From Spironucleus salmonicida (taxonomy: Eukaryota > Fornicata > Diplomonadida > Hexamitidae), in NCBI GenBank assembly GCA_000497125.2, contig CM035319.1, positions 1,108,001 to 1,172,000 of the forward strand: DNA of 64,000 bases, in the 5' to 3' direction. Shown here piece after piece: positions 47,478 through 59,047 of this stretch. Made by a program: the position numbers and the translations under genes. Each line of letters starts with the position of its first letter. Positions within the stretch are counted from its first letter, which is position 1. Under the pieces are notes generated by a model that saw only the letters and a list, made by a program, of their open reading frames with translations, did no database searches and was not told where the DNA came from.

Positions 47478-47996
47478 TCATCTCAGTATTGTATTTAAAA
47501 ATTCATTTACTAACCCTTTTTCTTAGGTTAATAAAACTTTAAATTTATTTGTATTTTAAACAATTATATCGCTAAAATAAAACCATAAGAAGGAAAATTC
47601 TTAATAGTTTTACCGTCCCTAGGAATTTTCTAGTTAGCTGTATAGAATATCCTATTTAGCCTGTTAATTAGACTCTAGTTTATCAATAAGGTCCATAGAA
47701 ATAAGAGGGTAAATATCGTTTAAGACAAACTATCTATCTTCCAACAAAATATAAGATTCGGTAAAATTGGTTGGGTTGTAAAGTTATTAAATTATTGCAT
47801 CTTTAAGGACTTTTTTATCGCTAAAGTATGTTATAATTATTAGGTCCGACGGATGATAAATCTGTGACTTAATAACTTAATTAAACGATTTGTTAAATTA
47901 ACTTTCAAAACTAGATTTCATGGTGATAAGATTTATATGGTCGTGATTATTTATAATGTTGATAAGTTTCTTCTCATCAATTTTTGTATTCATCAT
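47478..47996 (-). CDS. Small divergent annexin/alpha-giardin-like protein, 172 aa
   Basis: ATGATG start at 47996/47993, TGA at 47478-47480. The first 40 residues (DEKKLINIINNHDH, then FESQFNKSFNQVIKSQ) follow the helix pattern of an annexin repeat, but no GxGTD calcium loop is present. A second similar block follows. At 172 residues it is about half a four-repeat annexin. The assignment is by pattern only. Its 5' third is duplicated at 60.8-61.0 kb. Confidence 0.5.
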
Positions 47997-48288
47997 AGTT
48001 GCAAATAAATAGTATGATTATAGAATAAGGTTCATATTTTAATGATATTAATATTTATATTATATAATAACTCTAAGCTTTTGGTTTATAATATCCGGAA
48101 ACTCACTAAGTATGAGAGTTTATTTTTAGAATCAAATAAATAAATTACTTTAAATAAATGATTCGTAACAAGATTCTAGTTTTTCTAATAGTTTCAGTTG
48201 ATGCCGTATACTTTAGAACATATATTTTATACTCAACAATAATCTCAATACATATAACAATATAACTGATTATTTTATTCTTTATAAA

Positions 48289-48468
48289 ATGTCTTAAGTT
48301 CGGTTATCAAAATTTATGTCTAGGAAATTCAAAGTAGAGCACCCTATTTTAATTATAGACACGAATACAGATAATATAGTTTCCTATGATAAAGTTTTAA
48401 CTCCTAAAGCTAGCTTAAAAAGGTTCATTTTTAAGAAAGCAGATAGAGCCATTAACGATGAATAATGA
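48289..48468 (+). CDS. Small basic protein, 59 aa
   Basis: ATG 48289 to TGA 48466-48468. Sequence begins MSQVRLSKFMSRKFK and includes HPILIIDTNTDN and a basic C-terminus (KRFIFKKADRAI). It lies between TATA-like sequence at about 48058-48068 and the next gene. No family recognised. Confidence 0.5.
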
Positions 48469-48775
48469 CTGACAAGGGTAAATGTCATACTATTAAGTGA
48501 TTTTATAGTTATATTGACATTATAGTCTATTCTAACGCAGATTGGTAATTATGGATAATAATTATTTTCCTTTTCTTTTCCTTTTCATAATGCTAATTTA
48601 GTTCACTTCAACTCACCAAATTAATCTATAGGCTAATCTGCTTAACATTCCGTTTAAAGAAGCAGTTGAGATTTCTTTACGATAATAATTTACAGGAAGG
48701 TAGCTTGATAAACAGGGAATTTGTGTTGCAATATCAAAAGTAATTTCATATACTTAACCAAAAATCTTATAAAAT
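48469..48775. other. AT-rich spacer
   Basis: About 300 bases between two small plus-strand genes; no coding frame seen. Confidence 0.5.
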
Positions 48776-49111
48776 ATGGGTAATTTATCACTTGAAGCTA
48801 CATTTGAAGCTATAGTTTTTAGGCCTTTCCGTGGTGAGCGTATTTGGGCACAGGTAGAGTAATAAAATTTAAGTCAAATATAACTTTCGACCCCATTTGG
48901 CTCGGTGGTTGTTGCTAGATTAAACTTATTTGAGGGAAGCGAATTTGATGGTTAAGAGTGGATCTGGAGATTTTAAGGAGTAGAAAATTATATTCAAAAT
49001 GGTAATACATGTTTTGTTAGAGTTATTGATGTAAAGGTAAATGGTGAAGGTATTGAAATTTAGGCTAGCATGGATGAACCCGGCCTTGGGGATCTTAGAT
49101 GGTGGAGATGA
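48776..49111 (+). CDS. Hypothetical 111-aa protein, possibly N-myristoylated
   Basis: Start MGNLSLEATFEA fits the myristoylation consensus. Beta-rich, with two Trp-containing segments (IWAQVEQQ, EWIWRFQG), then CFVRVIDVKVNGEGIEIQ and C-terminal LGDLRWWR. The strand pattern and the GxG turns resemble an OB-fold like the NfeD C-terminal domain (LxG-G---V-G--L--V), but this is a suggestion only. TGA at 49109-49111. Confidence 0.65.
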
Positions 49112-49284
49112 GTGAATTATATTTTAATTCATATTTGCCTATAAAATACATTTAATATTATATTTTATTGTTTCTTTTTTAAATTTTCTGTTTTTATAAT
49201 AATATATTAATGTGATAAAGTATAATTTATATTCTGTCATTACCTATTTAATAAACTGTCATTACCCAAAAATTGTGTTTATAA

Positions 49285-50637
49285 ATGGCGAAGTGCAAAT
49301 CTGTTAAGGCTTAAAAAGACTAAGTCATACGTCCTACTGCTAAGTCAGGGGGAGATACAAGAAATACAAGAATGATCCTAATGATGGTTATGGTTGTAGG
49401 ATATATGTTTGCAGAGCTTATTGTTGGTATTTATGGTAATTCACTCACATTGGTAGGAGATGCATTCCATATGATTTCTGATGCATCCGCTCTTGTTATT
49501 GGATATATATCCATAAAAATTGGTAAAAGAAAAGCTAGTGGAGAGTATACATTCGGATACTAAAGATATGAGATTCTTGGAGCTTTCTTTAATGCTAGTT
49601 TCTTAGTTTCAACTGCATTCTTTTTACTCACTGAAATAATTCAGAAATTTATAACTCCAACACCAATAAGCGATGTTGACTTAGTTCTTTATGTTGCTAT
49701 TGGTGGTTTAGTCGTTAATATTGTAGGAATGTTCTTATTTGGTCATAATCATGGAGGACACAGTCACGGTCACGATCATTCTCACGGCCATTCTCACGGT
49801 CATTCTCATGGTCATGATCATGAACACGATCACGAGAGTCATGAGGAATGTGATGAACATGAGACCATTCATGACCATCATGAACATGATGAAGATCAAT
49901 GTAATAAAGAGAATCTCTTAGGCTGCGATAATAATTATGAAAAAGAATCCCATGATCATGAAGAAGAACATGATCATTGTTGCTAACATGATCATGCTGA
50001 AGTTACAGTAGAATCTGGTACGATATAAGTTTCTAATGAAATAGAACATAAGGTGAATCATAGTGATAAGCTCTAAGAATAGAAAAAGACGAAAAAGGTT
50101 GATATGGCCATGCATGGGGTTTTCCTTCATGTATTGGGCGATTTTATTGGCTCGATAATAGTTATTATTGCCGCATTATCCTAAAAGTTTGGGGCTCATC
50201 TTCCTGGCATCTCATATATTGATCCTAGCTGCTCATTAATCATGGTAGGTATTTTGGTAAATTCATCAATACCATTATTACGGGATTCTGGTAAGATACT
50301 TCTTCTACATTCATAAGTCGATTCAATAATGTTGAAATAACAAATATTAACAGTTAAGCACGTAGCGGGTGTTCATGAGGTTCACTCTTGGGCATTTACT
50401 CCTGAAAAATAAGTTGGCCATGTTCATATAGTAATGCGTAAAAGTATGCTAGATTAATATGAGACGGTTGTATCGGATGTCAAGGAAGTATTCCATAAAC
50501 ATGATATTCATAATACTACAGTGGCTGTTGAGTTTGTTGATGATAATGAGAAGGATCTTGATGCATGTTTCGTTAAATAAGGTTGCAAAGCATTCACTGG
50601 TATGTGCTGTGAAGACTAAATACAAAAAATATAGTGA
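49285..50637 (+). CDS. Cation-diffusion-facilitator zinc transporter (ZnT1-like)
   Basis: 450 residues with six membrane helices. The metal-binding HxxxD pairs are present in helix 2 (HMISD, near residue 62) and helix 5 (HVLGD, near residue 282). A long His-rich cytosolic loop (about residues 153-220, repeated HGHDHSHGH units) lies between helices 4 and 5. A conserved C-terminal domain contains HEVHSWAFTP. This is the layout of ZnT/Zrc1-type exporters that move Zn2+ out of the cytosol, usually into vesicles or out of the cell. TGA at 50635-50637. The broken second copy lies at 62.2-63.6 kb. Confidence 0.93.
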
Positions 50638-50650
50638 TTGATTTGGTCAT

Positions 50651-51073
50651 TCAAAACTATTTATTTTCTAATGCACTAACAAGAAATTTAAAGTCTTAGT
50701 AATTAATTTTCTTAGTCTTGCCCAATAAGCAGTAAATCTCCATTTCGCTTAGTTTCACATTGAAAAAATTAAATAACATGTTACTAACCAGAGGTATGTT
50801 AAGTGAATTATTGCCTTTCTGATCTAACGCTTTAAACAAAAATTCATCTCTATCTTAATATTAATGTAGTTCGCTAAACGATTTAAATTCTTTCTTTTCG
50901 AGAAAACCACTATTATCTAAATCGAATGCCATTAAAATCTAATCTATGGTGAACCCGAATCTAGCTGATAATTCTTACGCATAAGGTTCTAGTTCTAACA
51001 TTGATATTTTACCGTCTTTATTATCATCTATCTTTTTCATGTCAAGAGTTTATACACCTGCACTACAGCCCAT
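50651..51073 (-). CDS. EF-hand calcium-binding protein, 140 aa
   Basis: Start MGCSAGVQTLD at 51073 suggests myristoylation plus palmitoylation. Two canonical EF loops: DDNKDGKISMLE (about residues 16-27) and DLDNSGFLEKKE (about 50-61). Two degenerate ones follow (DQKGNNSLNI, KKINYQDFKFL). Resembles calmodulin/calcineurin-B or NCS proteins in size. Probably a membrane-bound calcium sensor. Ends 14 bases from the convergent zinc-transporter gene. Confidence 0.85.
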
Positions 51074-51309
51074 TTAAGTAAAAAAATATGAATAACTTTA
51101 TATATAAACTTATTAATATGTTCATTTAAACTGATTTCACAATAAATATATTAATACGCTTTTGAGTCATAAATTACCAAAGCGAAAAACTTTAATCTAA
51201 TTATACAATTAAGACATCTAAACTCCCAACCACCGTCTATATTCAATAAATAAATTCCAACAAGTGAACATTTTATACCAAATAAATCGTACTTACAGAA
51301 ACAGCGAAA

Positions 51310-51600
51310 ATGCTGAATTCCTTTCTGTGGGGACTCATTTTGGTAGTCTGGGCGGCGCTTGCACTGCATATCTGCGCTGTATTCGCTTCCTCGCGTCAGT
51401 TTCTCAACGAATTCAGCTACCGAAAGCGTACGAATCTGCTGATCCAAATGGCGCGAGAGAGGCAGACCACGCTGAGGATTGCACAGCGCGCGTTGAGGTG
51501 CGAGAACACCTGCGACATAATTCAGCGAAACATCGTAATTTTGGGCCAAAACCAAAAGGCCCTGGCAGCGAACGCCCGGAAACGGGCATTTTTGGAGTGA
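51310..51600 (+). CDS. Small protein with N-terminal membrane helix, 96 aa
   Basis: MLNSFLWGLILVVWAALALHICAVFA forms a membrane anchor or signal (residues 5-26), followed by a charged Arg-rich helix (LLIQMARERQTTLRIAQRAL); TGA at 51598-51600. GC content is higher than in the spacer. A longer minus-strand frame over the same bases exists but has poor character. It is convergent with the next gene, 68 bases apart. No family recognised. Confidence 0.55.
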   Translation: MLNSFLWGLILVVWAALALHICAVFASSRQFLNEFSYRKRTNLLIQMARERQTTLRIAQRALRCENTCDIIQRNIVILGQNQKALAANARKRAFLE

Positions 51601-51668
51601 ATTTTTAGCGCGTTCAATTTTGGACGAAATCCGACTTGCGCATTCAAAATTCAATTCAAATTTGACTT

Positions 51669-52655
51669 TCACTTCCTCTGCCACATTCCTCCCAAATCTG
51701 CCTGCAACTCGTTCTGCATCTCTCGCAAATCCCACTCCTCGATGCTGCTGATCTGCAGCTCGAGATCGTTCCGGGCGTTGATCTGGGCGATGCAGAACGC
51801 GCCGCTTTCGACGATCTTCCCGGTCACGAGAAATGCATTTTCAGTGATTTTTTCGTTCCGGAAAACGAAGTTTTCGCTCCTTTTGAAGAGGAATTTTTTT
51901 CCGGAAGGAGCGAAAGTTTTAAGGTCGTTCAAGTACGTGGAAAGGAGGTCGAATTAAATATTTTTTACGCGGCTCAGAATTGCTTGCCAGACCAGGAATG
52001 CGAGCAGCTCAACGTTGAGGAGTTGCAGGTCGAGCACGAGCGCGACGGTGGAGAGGCAGAAGTTAAGCCGCTGGCGATCGGTTTTCTCGACGAAGCTTGC
52101 GACTTCCAGCGCATTTTGGCCGAAGTTCGGCACCGAAATGCAGGCTTCTGGGCGATAGTTTCGGAGCAAGTTTGCGAAGTCCAGACCGACCTGGAAAGCG
52201 CCCTCGAGCCCGAATGCTGTGGAGGTCGCCACGCCGACGTGCATCTCACGCGCGGAAACGCGTGAAAATACTAGGGTAACCTGGAAACTCAGAGATTTGA
52301 AGATAATTTCGGCGGATCTGTGTGCAAAGGCTGACAGATATTCCGTTGAGGGCACTTCAACGGGCTGGGGAGGTGTTTTCGAGAAAACTAGAACCCCTGC
52401 AGTCAACTTCGACTGTAGCGGGCGGTTTAGTCTGATCAACTGGTTAAAGGTGTCTAGGATGCGCTAGAACGATTCATGGGTCGTGAAAACTGTCAGAATG
52501 AAGTGAAATGGAGTTTTAGCCACGAGCGGTTTAGGAGGTTTGTAGAGAAAGTAGCGTTATGGGGAGTACGAGCGATTCGTGGCTGGATGGGTTGCAGGTT
52601 TTTTGATGCCAGAAGCGTTTTTGAGAATAAATGAGGGAAGCGCTGTAAGTGGCAT
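51669..52655 (-). CDS. Hypothetical protein, 328 aa
   Basis: Start MPLTALPSFILKNASG at 52655, TGA at 51669-51671. It joins frames that are separate in the standard code at a TAA (51951-51953) read as Gln. Mixed alpha/beta with hydrophobic core segments (HFILTVFTTHESF; LSTVALVLDLQLLNVELLAFL) and a basic middle. The motif AATATTATATAATATA abuts the start codon. No family recognised. Confidence 0.7.
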
Positions 52656-52717
52656 TTTAAAATATTATATAATATATACTACATATTTCATTAATTTTGT
52701 TTTCTCTGTAGAATACC

Positions 52718-53470
52718 TCAAATTATTTCGTCCGACTTGTAATTTCTAAGTTAGCTGATATTATTTTTTCTATATAAGGTTTCAATTAACTCAACTCGCT
52801 GGTGTTGATAATGATAATATTCTTCTAGCCGTTATGTGAATTTATTATCAACAATACATTCTTCTTCTAACATTTCAGGAGTCTTTAAAATCGATTTACA
52901 TTTTTTATAACATGTTTACTTCTTAATAATGTACAGATTTTATTCCTTCTACGAATACTGAAATGCCTTATGGTATATGAAAAATAATATTATTTATTTC
53001 AGTTGTTCCTTCTTGTAGGCAACAATATCTATTACTTTAATTGGTTTTGCAAGAAAACTATTAATGTAAGCTTAAAGGTCATACTTTATCTATGATTTCT
53101 TAAGAATTTTCCAAAAGTTATATATATTTGTATCACATACCAAGTTTTAATAAATTGTATTTAGATGATTTTCTTTGTCTTCATATTAAAAACTTGAAGT
53201 AAAATTACAATTATTGTTATAATCAGAATTGTTTTACTTACATTAAAATACACCGGATAAATTGTCAATTTTATCATAGTTTTAGAACTTTTCCAAAACC
53301 TTCTGCGATTATGTGCCATTAGATTTTTTTACTAGCTACCCTTACTTAATTGAGTTATTACAATATATATATAAGAGTGCAAATTAAGCTTGACATTGCC
53401 AATAACTTGTTTTTAATAATGTTATTGAATCGCTTACGGGAACGCTAGCTATTTAATTTGTACTCTTTTC
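52718..53470 (-). pseudogene. Frameshifted gene, possible secreted/membrane protein
   Basis: Coding-like stretches alternate between minus-strand frames. One frame has a Met and hydrophobic start (MFVVFLVQMKR) and, further on, ILIITIIVILLQVF. Another reads ITLLKTSYWQ, later YEDKENHLNTIYQNLVCD and AKPIKVIDIVAYKK. A third reads IIFHIPQGISVFVEGIKSVH. The end MLEEECIVDNKF leads to TGA at 52718-52720. No single frame carries a start and the conserved-looking parts, so at least two shifts are needed. Decay or sequence error cannot be told apart. Confidence 0.35.
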
Positions 53471-53531
53471 ATTTATACCAAAAATACAACAAACATATAG
53501 AAATATAATACTATTTTATAGCAATAAAATA

Positions 53532-54275
53532 ATGTCAGACGATCTGAAAACGCAAGGTAATGAAGCCCTTAAACAGGGCCGTATTTACGACTCCATATAG
53601 CTATATTCTGAAGCAATATAAATAGACCCATCTAATCATATTATATTTTCTAATCGATCTAATGCCTATTACTAAGATAAAAATTTCGCATTTGCCTTAA
53701 AAGACGCAACGGAGACAATTACCTTAGCTTCCAAATTTGAAAAAGGATACATACGTGCTTATGATGCATTGGTTGCCTTAAATAGATTTCCTGAAGGAGT
53801 AAAGCAAATAAAAACAGGGTTGACCGCCATCCCAAGTGGACCAATTTTGACATAAAAATACCAGGAATTCTAGAAGTTTATAATACCAAATCTGACTTCT
53901 ATTCAGCTTATTACTAACCCAGTACCGTTTGTAAAAAACGTCCCAACAGTAATAGAATGCTTTGCTACTTGGTGTGGGCCCTGCAAATAGATGATTCCCC
54001 ATTTAGCAAAGTTCCAAGACACTTATAATAATAGGATAAACTTGATCAGTGTTTCTTCTGAACCTACCGGAAAACTGGAAGGGTTTCTGAAGGGAAATCC
54101 CGAAATGAAGCTGTACAACGTTGGATTTGACGGAAGCGGGGTGGTTTAGCATATTATGGGTCTCCAGGGGGTATAGGGCATTCCACATTGTTTTGTTTAC
54201 GATAAAGATGGAACCCAAATATTCAGCGGCCATCCCAGCCAGCTGGATCAGTTTGTCTGCAGTTTAGGAATCTGA
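53532..54275 (+). CDS. TPR-thioredoxin fusion protein, 247 aa
   Basis: Residues 1-75 form TPR-type helices (LKTQGNEALKQGRIYDSIQL, then SNRSNAYYQDKNFAFALKDA), as in co-chaperones. Residues 125-247 form a thioredoxin fold with the redox site W147-C-G-P-C (CFATWCGPCKQM) and the cis-Pro in GIPHCFVYD. Both redox Cys are present. TPR-Trx fusions (TTL/TDX/Hip-like) usually bring thiol exchange to Hsp70/Hsp90 clients. TGA at 54273-54275. Confidence 0.88.
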
Positions 54276-54336
54276 AGCATTTAAAATTCAATTATTATAT
54301 AATAATTATAATTATATTATTTTCCTACTTCATTTA

Positions 54337-56439
54337 ATGTTTTATTCTTTGTCTGCCAAACTAACAGCTAAACGTGATCCAACATACCTGTAATTATCAT
54401 TAGAGCAGAAATAGGTGTATGATATGGTAGTTTTTGAGCGTAAATCTGTATTTTTCACCGGTCAGGCGGGATCTGGTAAATCTTTCCTCATCCGAGCGAT
54501 AATTCAGGGTCTGTAACGACTTTTGCTACCAGAACAGCTGGCTGTGACTGCAATGACAGGAATTGCTGCCGTAAATATCGCAGGGTAAACGCTGCACTCC
54601 CTATTTGCATCACCTCTAAATTTTGACACGGAGGACCCCGAGACGAATGTGTAAAAACAGTTAAAAATGGCACTCGTGCGCCCTCCGCTGCGCGAGCGGT
54701 TGAATGCGTTACAGACTATCCTGATTGACGAAGTTTCGATGCTCCAGGGATCAGTTTTCGACACCCTGGAGCTGCTTCTCCGGAAGGTAAAAAGATCGAG
54801 CAAATTCTTCGGGGATGTGTAATTGGTACTCTGTGGTGACTTCATGCAACTACCACCAATAAAAAAGTAGGGCCGGCCGAAGTTGCTGTTCGAGAGCAGC
54901 TACTTCTCAAAAATTATGTGCGTCAAGCTAACTGTTCAATTCAGATAGCAAGACGACCAGCTTATCAACATGCTGAACAAGATCCGAAACGGTTAGGTTG
55001 ACGACCAGGTTAAAAATTTGATTTTATCGCGTAAGAAAACCGAACAGGAGATCAACAGGGACGAGGAGAGCAAATTAAAATTTTCATATGGTTAGTGGAA
55101 ATAGAACATTGAAAACATGAAATAATTTATTTTAAATTCAGAGTAGCAAAGTCTTAAAATGGGATTTTTTAAGAAGCTTGAGCTTCTTCATCAGACTAAA
55201 AATGCTGAAATTCAGATCAGGCAGGCAAAGTATGTACCGCCAGTTTTTCCTATAAGGTTGTATGCTTACAAAACGCAGGTCGAATAATTTAACATATCTA
55301 GGCTTAATTCTCAGAAAAGGTAAGTTTTCACAGTTAATGCGTTAGATGAAGGTATAACTGATAAGATAGAAAAGCCAGAGGCATAAATCTTATTCTCAAT
55401 TGGAGCATAAGTCATGTTAACAAAAAATATAGATGTTACTGCTGGGCTGTGTAATGGATCAGTTGGTATAATAGTGGAGATCAAATCTAAAACTGAAAGT
55501 TAGATACTAAATGTGATATTAGATGAAGTTGAAGTATTCGTAAAATTTAGTTCTTCTACTGTTCCAATAAAAAGTATTGATACAGAACAGATAGGCTCTA
55601 ATGGAAAAGATAGAGTTGGCCTACGTAAATAACTTCCGTTATAGTTATCTTATGCAATATCTATCCACAAATCATAAGGTTTAACTTTAGATGCGGCTGT
55701 TATGGATTTAAAGAATTGCTTTGAAAATGGGTAAGTTTATGTGGCTCTTAGTAGAATAAGATCATTAGAAGGTTTGGTGGTGACTGGAATTAATTTTGAT
55801 AAAATAACAGCTGATTAAAGCAGTATGGTATTCTGCGAAGAAGTTAAAAGTATTGAAGAGTTAGGTTTATTTCCGTCAGGAAATAACCTAATATAGTCAT
55901 TTACAATCGAGTCAGATATTTAACTTACTAAAGAGTACGATTCTATACCAAAGTCAGTAGATTTACGTGTTAAAAGCCCACACAACATTAAAAAATCACC
56001 TACCTTAGAATTACCATTGTTCTCCTTAGCAGCCTCCAGTCCTATTTAAAACGAATTAACATCAGAATAGGCATCACCTTCGTTTCCTGTTCATTAGTAA
56101 GATTTATAAACATATATATAACAAAAGTCATAACAAATATGCACATAATCGCCTAGCTTGAAAAGAGGTAAACTAACAATAAAACCAAAAAATACTGAAG
56201 TAGTTTTCATAAAAGCAGCTGATGTGGTCGATATTAGTGATTCTGATAATCTGGTAGAACCAGTATAGAAATTATAATCACCTACTATAGAATCTTAGCC
56301 AAAATTAACATAAGAAGATGTCCCTATTATTCCTATTCTCCAAGATATAAATATGGAAAGTAATGCTATTCATGAGGAACCTGAAAAATAAACACCTAAG
56401 AATTTCTTTGATTTTGAATATTATTTAAAATTTTTGTGA
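54337..56439 (+). CDS. PIF1: PIF1-family 5'-3' DNA helicase, 700 aa
   Basis: Start MFYSLSAKLTAKRDPTYLQ at 54337, which keeps the PIF1 lead-in LSLEQKQVYDMVV. Motifs in order: Walker A GQAGSGKS (42-49), LHSLF, Walker B ILIDEVSML (near 128), CGDFMQLPP (near 166), VQFRQQD, an insertion domain, SYAISIHKSQGLTLDAA (near 438) and VYVALSRIRSLEGL (near 467). All are intact, so it should be an active SF1B helicase acting on nuclear DNA (telomeres, G-quadruplexes, replication). A disordered Ser/Pro/Gln tail of about 200 residues follows. ATTATTATATAATAATT lies upstream of the ATG. Confidence 0.95.
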
Positions 56440-56495
56440 AAGAAGTTGCTAGATTTCCTACAAGTTTAAGTGATAAGTTTTTCCCGCTCCAAAAA

Positions 56496-57866
56496 ATGAA
56501 ACATATTCGTATATTTCTTAGAAAACCTAAACGGCTAGTTCCATTTACTCCAAAATACAATGGAACAATCCCTAGTTCTGAAAAATTATAATAGTAATCA
56601 ACTATTCTTACTAGATCAACGCCTAAAACCCCAGTCATAAAAAAACCAGTCGAGGTCCCAACCCCTGCTCCTGCAAAAACATATCCTTATAAGCATACAT
56701 ATTTCTTTACCTAGGCATCACTTTGTCAGCGCTCCCTTATTAATTCGCTCGTTACTTCCATGGCATCTTTAGATCCTACAGTTACGGTTTCACCTCTCAT
56801 GCGTACAAAGCTTTCTGATTACTAGTATGCTCAATTTTTCATCAAATTCTAGGTACCTGAGTTATATTTTGCTGATTTGGGACCTTACTTAGAAGGAAAA
56901 TTTATCACAAAAATTCATATTGTTTATCGAGCAAATGCTATTGGCCTCCATAAAGAGCTTATTCACAACTGCAATTATTTTATAGCACGAAATAGGTTGA
57001 CAGCATCATCACTACCTGAAGCCTATCTCCATTTTACATAAACTGCTGTTATATTTGGTGGAAACGTTGCAGACCAGACTGCCAGTTAATATTCTCCTAA
57101 TGGGCCGTTTCTTGGGGTAGCAGTTTGTGCAGGAATTACTAAACTCTTTTGTTTACTAGGGCGTATGCTTGGTCTTAATGTTATAGGGACTGTAGGCAAT
57201 ACGAAATCTGGTGAGTTCCACGCCTGGAATTTATTACAGCTTGGCAAAGGATGGTATCACGCTGATTTTACTTGGTGCTTAACGGACAGTTTTCCAAGGT
57301 ATTTCTAGATTAGTGATACAGAACTAGGGCATGTGAGTTTACATATTTTACCTAAATGTATTAATAAAGAGAAAAGTTATCTTGCAACACACAAAATGGT
57401 ATCTGAGCGTCCTGATGAGGTAGTTAAGTGTTTTGAAAGATAGTACTTAAATGGGCGTGTATGTATATAAAATACTTAACTTGCTAATAAGGATGTAATA
57501 AAAATTATTGAGGATGGGTTAGAGATCTTTAATCGGAGACTTCGACGTAAATATTAATTGGGGAATAAAGATTTGAGAGTCGTAGGATAGACAAGTTTAG
57601 ACGTATTTACTGATGGTAATTATGTGTGCTTGTAATCAGCAGGACGGGTCAACCCTTAAAAAATTCACCTTATATATATCCTAGGAGACAAATCTGGTAT
57701 CGTTTCTATTTCTGAAAAGTTAGTAATTAAGCAACTTCTAGGTGGTAAACACGAATTTCGTGTGGAGCTTAACTGTTTGAACGCATAAAGAGCGGAAACA
57801 CAGTTTTGGTTTTGCGGGAAATGCTCCTAATCTCATCATACGAGACTAAGCGTTATATTTTCATGA
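56496..57866 (+). CDS. Transglutaminase-like superfamily protein (CYK3-type), 456 aa
   Basis: ATG 56496 to TGA 57864-57866. A basic, Pro-rich N-terminus (about 75 residues) precedes a helical lead-in and the papain-like core: Cys211 in GVAVCAGITKLF, His242 in EFHAWNLLQLG and Asp257 in WYHADFTWC. This triad order and spacing match transglutaminase-like (TGc) domains of cytokinesis protein 3 and related proteins. A C-terminal domain of about 200 residues follows. The triad is complete, so catalysis is possible, though many family members are structural. 56 bases after the helicase gene on the same strand. Confidence 0.85.
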
Positions 57867-58080
57867 GCGAATTGAAGGTAGTAAATAATAGAATCAATTT
57901 CTGCCTCAAATAAGACCGCAACATCGCAATAGCTCCCACAGCGAGTCGGCTTTCACGGGGTGGAACATTCCTCATGAAAACGACGGTTGCTAGACTCAAA
58001 TCATAACTAAAATAACGCTTATAGGTAAATATAGTCTAATAATGGGAGTATTGTATTATTAAAGTAGAGTGAGTATAAAT

Positions 58081-58287
58081 TCACTTGGAGTCAGATTTAT
58101 CGGCCGAATTTATTGTTAGCACTCTCTAGTTGCTTTTTATTATACTCATATTTCGTTCGATCTTCTCATAAAAGCGTTCATATGCCGTAGTTCTCTTTAT
58201 GAGGTCATGTGCGACAATTTTTTAATTATTAAGTTTAAACAAAATGTCTATCCATTTTTAACAATGAGGAGGTTTCAGGAACTGCAT
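58081..58287 (-). CDS. Small helical protein, 68 aa
   Basis: Start MQFLKPPHCQKWIDILFKL at 58287, TGA at 58081-58083. Composition fits a coding sequence (AHDLIKRTTAYERFYEKIER) and several Gln are TAR-encoded. No family recognised. Confidence 0.55.
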
Positions 58288-59047
58288 AGTTGATTATATG
58301 ACACATAGTAGAGGAATTGATATTGCTATCTATAATACTAGAATAAGAAGTTATAATGGTGTTCTTGCCATTTTATGGAAGAATTTTTTAATTTTTATCA
58401 TTGTGTATGGGTAAGTAACAACTACATTTCCTAAACTGAAAACAAATAATTTATTTTTAGATTAAATTATCGCATGCACATCTATATATATTAAAATTAT
58501 TTTAACCATAAATTTCAAATTATGAAACTGACACAAAATTTTATTCAAGATTAATATTTATTAAAAAAATATATCTATTGTTGATTATTATGAAAAATAT
58601 ATTTCTTAGTTTCAATTTATTTTGTTAGAAATAATTAAACGCCTTATGTACTTTAATTATTAGTTATTAATTAATATTCAAAACTAGGTTGTAAGTTTGA
58701 AATACCTAGTTATAGTATAGTACCCGATCTACTAAAAATTATAACAATAATTATTCGTAAATATAATTTGATATATTTAAAAATAATATATTTATATAAT
58801 AAACTATAAAACTGGCTTTAAGTAATATAGTGTGCTTCTGCCTTATTTTAATTCATAAAGAAGTTTTATAGTGATTGTTATTCGAATCTGTTGTCAAATT
58901 TTAGTAATATAACTATTATTTACATTTATAAACGATTTATTCTTGTATATATTTAATCTAGTAATTTAATGGTTCTGCTATCTTGAATTAGTAAAGACGT
59001 CTATATTATAATTTAATATTTTTACCATCCAGTTACTAACCCTATAA
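58288..59047. other. AT-rich intergenic region
   Basis: 760 bases, extremely AT-rich; no coding frame with protein-like composition on either strand. Confidence 0.5.

Larger units (their letters stand above)
47821..51057. repeat. Duplicated block, intact copy
   Basis: This segment recurs in the same orientation at about 60793-64000 (window end). It covers the 5' part of the annexin-like gene, the 59-aa gene, the 111-aa gene, the zinc transporter and most of the EF-hand gene. Here all five frames are intact. Confidence 0.9.

Noticed and set aside
51151-51735. 194-codon minus-strand ORF
   Set aside because: It overlaps the plus-strand 96-aa gene with its membrane helix and the end of the 328-aa gene in another frame; its content is not protein-like.
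57867-58080. Moderately GC-rich stretch as a tRNA or snoRNA
   Set aside because: No A/B boxes, cloverleaf or convincing C/D or H/ACA boxes could be placed.
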